The notes beneath the pieces are model-generated. The model was not told where the DNA came from. It did no database searches and saw only the letters and a program-made list of their open reading frames with translations. The position numbers and the translations under genes were made by a program. Below are positions 23,242 through 23,871 of a stretch of 23,871 bases of DNA, in pieces. Source of the stretch: CAZKCK01 sp964552325 (GTDB taxonomy: Bacteria > Bacteroidota > Bacteroidia > Bacteroidales > TTA-H9); contig CAZKHA010000041.1 in NCBI GenBank assembly GCA_964552325.1, positions 1 to 23,871 on the forward strand, in the 5' to 3' direction. Numbering within the stretch: position 1 is the stretch's first letter; every line of letters starts with the position of its first letter.

Positions 23242-23871
23242 CTATTTTAGGATTGAATCATACAAATGAATGAATTTATTTCGATTGGCCTCGCGAGTTC
23301 CATCGCGGTTAATTATTTCTGAGTTCGTTTTTTTAACAAGGTCATAGTCAAGTTGAAGGGCGCGCTCCAGGAAGTCTTCAGCTAGGTTTTTAACTACTAA
23401 GCCATTTATCCCATCTGTAATCCATTCGGCATTTGCGGGTAGGTCCGAAACCACTGGGATGCAGCCCGATGCCATGGCTTCCAGTAAGCTAATAGAGGTT
23501 GCATCCGAGGTAGGGATTGATACATATAACCTCGCTTTCTGATAAAAGGAGCTGTTTTGATCTTTATTCAACCACCCCACAAAATCTACCTTTTTAGAAA
23601 TGCCCAATTGCTTGCTTAATTCTTTCAGAGTGGGAGTAAGTTCCCCTTCCCCAGCAATAACAAGTTTCCAATTGTTTGCGATTGTTTTAGTTGAAAATTT
23701 TGAAAACGCTTTTATAATCTCATCAATACGATAAAGCGCATGATGCGCTCTGTTGGAGTATATCCAGTTTTCTTTTGCCTCGCCGGTTATTGTAATATTT
23801 ATCCCAAAATTTGCAATGGTTGTATCGAGTTTTTTGTTTGCAATCCTGTTCATTTCATCAGCCATAAACGC
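23242..23871 (-). CDS. GT4 family glycosyltransferase, partial (5' end outside window)
   Basis: Only the C-terminal part, about 209 residues, is in the window; the frame stays open to the last base, so the start lies beyond 23871 and the Met at 23863-23865 is internal. Recognisable GT4 features are IYSNRAHHALYRIDEIIKAF, which opens the C-terminal Rossmann domain, KLVIAGEGELTPTLKELSKQLGI, VDFVGWLNKDQNSSFYQKA, and the donor-binding SDATSISLLEAMASGCIPVVSDLP with the conserved Glu of the E-x7-E-like site. The protein ends with a 2-nt gap to the next glycosyltransferase gene. The sugar and linkage are unknown. Confidence 0.87.
   Translation of the reverse strand, partial: AFMADEMNRIANKKLDTTIANFGINITITGEAKENWIYSNRAHHALYRIDEIIKAFSKFSTKTIANNWKLVIAGEGELTPTLKELSKQLGISKKVDFVGWLNKDQNSSFYQKARLYVSIPTSDATSISLLEAMASGCIPVVSDLPANAEWITDGINGLVVKNLAEDFLERALQLDYDLVKKTNSEIINRDGTREANRNKFIHLYDSILK

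Noticed and set aside
1..23871. CRISPR array, insertion sequence, prophage, tRNA or rRNA genes
   Set aside because: No spaced direct repeats, transposase-like frames, phage proteins or tRNA-like cloverleaf sequences were recognised by eye.

Overview
This window comes from a member of the Bacteroidota. The evidence is that all recognisable proteins look like Bacteroidota versions: a CarboxypepD_reg-like plus TonB-dependent receptor, a bifunctional nuclease with a UVR tail, a DUF6597-type AraC regulator, and an exported protein usually mislabelled asparagine synthetase B. Several gene starts are preceded by TAnnTTTG-type -7 boxes, some with a TTG/TTTG about 18 nt upstream, which is the promoter style of this phylum. 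Base composition is moderate to AT-rich. I cannot assign a family or genus. No phage, IS element, CRISPR array, tRNA or rRNA was seen; the gene content is mostly housekeeping plus the edge of a polysaccharide cluster.

Layout. (1) 100-2643, minus strand: moeA, an unusually short moaA, and a conserved hypothetical gene form a tight molybdenum-cofactor operon read away from dnaB. (2) 2809-5690, plus strand: the replicative helicase dnaB, then an exported protein of unknown function. (3) 5693-10385, minus strand: a six-gene run read as bifunctional nuclease, CNT nucleoside transporter, lipoprotein-type inorganic pyrophosphatase, thyA, folA and an unknown lipoprotein. Nucleoside uptake, dTMP synthesis and folate recycling fit together; the pyrophosphatase is complete in its active site but carries a lipobox. 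(4) 10668-16548, plus strand: a membrane ion-pumping pyrophosphatase with its own promoter and a strong terminator, an AraC-type regulator with its own promoter, and a TonB-dependent receptor. (5) 16569-18056, minus strand: an SPFH/prohibitin membrane protein and a small exported glucosaminidase. (6) 18057-18587: a 531-nt gap holding a GC-rich structured repeat/RNA-like element. (7) 18588-23871, minus strand: glycosyltransferase (cut by the window edge), second GT4 glycosyltransferase, GT2 glycosyltransferase with membrane tail, O-antigen ligase/polymerase-like protein and an MFS transporter, most likely the end of a surface polysaccharide operon.

The points most worth a second look are the lipoprotein pyrophosphatase sitting one operon away from a membrane pyrophosphatase, the mixed ion/K+ signature of that membrane pyrophosphatase, the short MoaA, a Trp-to-Cys change in the DHFR active-site loop, an altered nucleobase-binding motif in the nucleoside transporter, and the structured intergenic element. 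I did not find a clearly new multi-gene system.
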